NCBI RefSeq assembly: GCF_029227915.1
Contig: NC_079877.1
Location: forward strand, 22,469,851 to 22,533,850
Reading direction: 5' to 3'
Source of the DNA: Hydractinia symbiolongicarpus
Lineage: Eukaryota > Cnidaria > Hydrozoa > Anthoathecata > Hydractiniidae
DNA length: 64,000 nucleotides
Shown: in pieces, positions 60,182-64,000 of the stretch
Layout of the letters: the number at the start of each line of letters is the position of its first letter
Position numbering within the stretch: position 1 is the first letter of the stretch
The notes under the pieces: generated by a model
Databases searched by the model: none
Told to the model about the DNA's origin: nothing
Seen by the model: only the letters and a program-made list of their open reading frames with translations
Made by a program: the position numbers and the translations under genes

Positions 60182-60884
60182 TCTCTATAATAATACGCCA
60201 GTTCCGTGTGTCTGTAACAGGCAAAGTGGATGTGTTGTTTTTTCTAAAGAAACAGCCGCGGTAACATGTCACTTTTGCTAAACTTTTATTTTTATTCTGT
60301 CTTTTGTGTGCTTTTTGAAATTGATTTAAAATTTTTGTTTTAAAAAAGTCACGGTTAATTTATTTTATTGTTCTCATAAAAACCTTTGTGTAATTATGTA
60401 AACTTTATTACACAAAAGTCAATTTTTATTATTCCCTTAAGCACGTGTCTATTGTCTACTGTTATATGAAAAACATATTGGTTTTATTTATTCCCGGTTG
60501 AATGGAATTAACAACAAAACGTTTTGACGAAAAGAACAATGAATTTCGCTGTTTGGCTAAAACAAATCATGTGATAAATTAAAGTGATTTCATTAGTTAG
60601 GAATTTTATTGCATGCGAATTTAAATTTACTGTGACGGGAGCTTTGTTATAAATTGTTATATGAGTAAAGTCACAGCCAATTAACGTTGTTATTATAGTT
60701 GTCAATTTCGTTTAAAAGTTTTAATTGTTTGCCTCTTTAAAATGAAACTGACAACAAATGATTTTGTGATAAGAAACATAGAATAATTTTAAATGTTTTT
60801 GAGTGGATATCTCCACGAGATTTCGTTTAAAACGAACGAATAAAATAAATTTAAGTGGATTATTCCACGGGTTTAAATAACTAG
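60182..60884 (+). mobile_element. Non-autonomous Helitron, 703 bp (copy d)
   Basis: Begins TCTCTATAATAATACGCC after an A, ends CTAG (60881-60884) before a T. The hairpin GTGGATTATTCCAC lies 12 nt upstream of CTAG. Shares CTGTAACAGGCAAAGTGGAT with copy e. No protein-coding capacity. Confidence 0.7.
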
Positions 60885-61599
60885 TAGAATAATATTTTCA
60901 TTGCACCCGCAAATTAAAAACAGATTACGAAATATTTCAATGGTGGCTATTCGTGATAAAGAACAATGAAGAAATTAAAATTTAATGCACATGGTTTAAA
61001 ACAAAGGTAAATAGTGTTTCTTTTTTTCGCTACCCGAGATAGCATGGTTTCTATAATTATTAAATATATTTAAAATTAATAAATGTAATTTCGTGTTTTC
61101 ATTCTCGCCCTTTCTCCCTGCGCAGATTGTCAAACTGAATTCGCTTCCTCTGTATTGACTGTGCATTGATGGAAGAATTACAAAATTCACGAAATGTGTG
61201 ACAGCAAGATTTTGAGAAATACGGGAATGGTATTTTCCGCCAATCTAGAAGTCTTAAATTCCCAATTTTTCCCCTTGGTAGAAGGTCGCGTCTCAGGGAG
61301 TCTCTATTCTAAAAATTACACCCCCAAACATATCAGTAGGGTTGGCATCTCTGAATATGTCATTTTTATTATTTCATTTAACTAAAAAGGGCATACATTC
61401 CTGGTTTCATGGTGCCTGATGGACAACTTATTGCCTAAAATATACCAAACATACCTGCTCCTGGTAGATATGACAAAATCAAACAAATCAGCAAAACATT
61501 TGCATCTGGAAAACCATTTCGAGGTTATTTTTGAATCCAACACCTACAATAATAAAACTGATTATTTCACTCTCAGGTGCTAGATGGCTAGCTACTAAA
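60885..61599. other. Non-coding stretch
   Basis: No supported gene or bounded repeat. Confidence 0.3.
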
Positions 61600-62560
61600 A
61601 ATTTTTAATCACCTTATTGGATTGGAATGTACCGCAGAGACGTGCGTCCTGAAAAAACTTGCCCAACGATTTGTTGAACCAGCATCGCGCCTTTGTCGCG
61701 TACGACATTTCCAAGAAATGGAGCATGTGGTAATGTTCTGCCCAGATTGCGAAAACGGCCTGTTTACAACCGGGACAGCCGGATTATGTCCGCATGGTCC
61801 GATTATGCTTTTTTTGCACTGGTTATGTCGTGGTGACCGGATTATGAACGCTGATATAATGGCTGGCAGGCAGGCTGTAATTGGCATTTTCTTCGAACTT
61901 TTGTGAATTAAACATTCTCTGGAAGATAGAACACCCCTGAAAACTAGACATGACGAAAGAAAAAAGTCTCGACGTAATTCTTAGTATAAACTACTCTTGT
62001 AGTAAATACATTTCAACATCAACTTTGAAGAAACTAAATTTCACGGAACCTAAATTATTCTTTTTTTGCGGGAATTAAGTTGGGTGAAAAGTTATTAAAC
62101 TTTCGAATCATAAAATTTAGTATTTGCCACGAAATTTCGTTTCATTTGAGAACAACAACAACTTTGCCACCAGGGCTATTTGCTTGTCAGAAGTGGTGAC
62201 GAAATATAATCGGCCCGATTATATTTGTTCTATAAGTCTCGAATAATATTTGACTGTCATACAAGTCGGCTTGCCCCGATTATGTGCGTTCTATATTAAG
62301 TGAGAAATAATATTACACTGTCGTATATAAACTGGTCTGCCCTGATTATGTTCCTTTTATAAGTGCCAAATAATATTTTTTGAGTAATAAGCCGGCGTGT
62401 CCTGATTACGTTGCCCTGATTATCTATTTTCTGCCCTGATCTTAACCGGGCAAGCTGCCGTACTTAATCAGGGCAGCATTTATTATCCGGGCAGAACAAT
62501 ACAGAACAATCCGGGCAGAACAGAATATACAGAACGCTTGTGAAAAATTTCTTTGAGACT
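61600..62560. repeat. Diverged repeat array with CGGATTATG / CCTGATTATG motifs
   Basis: From about 61785 the motif (C/T)CGGATTATG recurs. From 62209 to 62420, units of about 60-70 bp (tail 'GCCCCGATTATGTGCGTTCT', middle 'AATAATATT', start TATAAGT) repeat three to four times. GGGCAGAAC repeats follow at 62500-62525. The frame 61622-61906 (plus) overlaps the array start and contains Cys/His residues but matches nothing I know. Confidence 0.5.
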
Positions 62561-64000
62561 TTTCGTTTTCGCCCGCCCTTTCAACTGTCGTTTTGTTCTG
62601 ATGTGCTTGAGCTTGAAATAAAATAGCATCTATCAGAAGAGAGACCTCCCAAATTTCACGATAAAACAGTTATGCCCTTTTCACATCGAGAAAAGAAAAG
62701 AGACAATGCATATAGAATCAAATTCACAACCAAAAAAACTGGCACAGAGTCCTGTCAAAATTTATTAAGCGCCCAGCCAGGCGCTTAAAACAATCAAAAT
62801 ATTTGGTGTTATGTGTACACTATGCATTTACGCGGGAGAAAGGCTGTCAAGTGGAAAAACAGACATAAACACACAGGAGAAAACACATCAATTACCAAAC
62901 AAGGTTTTTAAAACGGGTTTTATGCATACTTAAATGTCATGGATCAAGAAGATCAAATGGTTTTAGAAAATATAGATGAATATGTTAATGATCAAAATAG
63001 AGTGGTAGGTGTTGTGTTGTATGTGTTTTGCAAAAACACCTAGAGGTTTCTTTTTTGTTGTGTTTTTGTCTGATTTATTCCATACTGTTATTCCGAATAT
63101 ATATACAGGAAATGTTGGGAATATTGTTTGGGTCCCGTGTTTTAAATGCATACTTTAAGTATACACTGGCATTGCCTACCCAATTTACCACACATGGGCC
63201 ATCATGATATAATGGTTAACCTCTGCTTTGGTGGTAAACATACCCGCACTGTGGACAAAACCATGCACCTTGTGTTTACAAAGGGAACTCCATTAGTACG
63301 AGGCCACTCATTAATAAATTTATATAGCTAGCTACATCAAGGTCCAACAACATCATTTTGCAGCAAGACAGGTGTTGGCTATATATCTAAATACAAAAAT
63401 GTAATTCAGTACCTACTAACCATAGACTAGTTGAGAATGTTTACAAAGGTCCCAGCTATATATGCGTGCCCATATTAACAAACAGGAAAGGAAGCACCAC
63501 ATAGACCAAATTGACTCTTTATGGTAATACACTTTTACGATAATTCAATTGTACATGCATTCCTACGGCTCTCCATCGTTTTACAATATCAGAAAAAAGG
63601 AGGTAAAAATCGTGTTTTTATGAGAGTTTGTTAGAGATGAAAGAGTGTTTTCTCTAGTTTTTTAACTTCCATCGTATCAATTTCTTTTAAATTTTCAGGA
63701 AATGTTACTAATAATACGATACAACTTATGTGTACTTTTCATTAAAAACAAAACGCGGCAAGAAAAGTTATCACGAAAAAAATGTGTTTTCTCATTAATA
63801 AACTCTTATAAAAGTGTGATGTTTACCTCCTCCGATTGCTAAATAAGCTGTGATGGAGTATTAGTTTTCCCGAATTATCGTAAAGGTGTATTCTAAATTT
63901 TTAGGAATGCAAGATTAGAAATTATTATATATCTTCTCTGTTTGGAGCAGACTTTACCAATTTAGTAATATAAGCATCAGTCTTTTATTTTCACCTAATA
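62561..64000. other. Right end of the window, no supported gene
   Basis: Only short frames are present. 63171-63260 has a D-arm-like stretch (GATATAATGGTTAACCTC) but no tRNA fold. Nothing else is recognised. Confidence 0.3.

Noticed and set aside
61622-61906. 94-codon plus-strand frame with Cys/His residues
   Set aside because: It overlaps the start of a repeat array, the opposite strand is open over the same stretch, and no known zinc-binding pattern fits.
63171-63260. tRNA-like D-arm (GATATAATGGTTAACCTC)
   Set aside because: No B-box or acceptor pairing follows at tRNA distance.
1-64000. CRISPR arrays, bacterial operons or ribosome binding sites
   Set aside because: No direct-repeat/spacer structure; introns and transposons show animal nuclear DNA.

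Overview
The window is AT-rich animal DNA with spliced genes (GT-AG introns), a dense load of small DNA transposons, and no bacterial-style gene packing. The gene content (an Alr-like immunoglobulin receptor, an IGFBP/antistasin secreted protein, an M13 metallopeptidase, intronless class A GPCRs) and the transposon set (Helitron, Penelope-like, MULE, pogo, THAP) point to a cnidarian. I infer a hydrozoan close to Hydractinia, because the Ig gene has the architecture described for the Hydractinia allorecognition (Alr) family. No database search was possible.

Layout. 1-3545 (minus): 5' end of an MFSD1-like transporter, split by a 3.36-kb intron holding a THAP-transposon relic and a Penelope-like scrap. 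4.5-9.2 kb: stacked transposons (a TIR element, a 1.18-kb Helitron with another TIR element nested in it, a MULE with 9-bp target duplication). 9781-10488 (minus): a single-exon armadillo-like protein. 10.5-19.4 kb: mostly non-coding, with Helitrons, a (TTTG)n microsatellite, a decayed pogo-type element and a tRNA-Leu-like SINE. 19,479-23,798 (plus): a complete six-exon Alr-like receptor with a signal peptide, a cysteine-free V-like domain, an I-set-like domain, an Fn3-like domain, a TM segment and a short tail. 24,922-27,103 (plus): a second receptor end or alternative 3' cassette, with an N-glycosylated exon, a TM exon and a long tail carrying one ITIM and three YxxP motifs. 29,820-37,159 (minus): a complete 13-exon neprilysin/ECE-type M13 peptidase (732 aa). 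42.2-44.35 kb: a Penelope-like element with an inverted 725-bp arm. 44,896-47,181 (minus): a secreted IGFBP plus four-antistasin-domain protein. 48,894-49,820 (plus) and 52,884-53,753 (minus): two class A GPCRs. 53.8-64 kb: no convincing gene; two Helitrons, a TIR element and a diverged repeat array.

Most of the recognisable genes encode surface or secreted proteins, but nothing shows that they act together. The strongest biological signal is the pair of Alr-type cassettes. Every intron junction in both is phase 1, so the upstream Ig exons could be spliced in frame to either the short-tail or the ITIM-bearing end. That would give one locus both a weakly signalling and an inhibitory self-recognition receptor.
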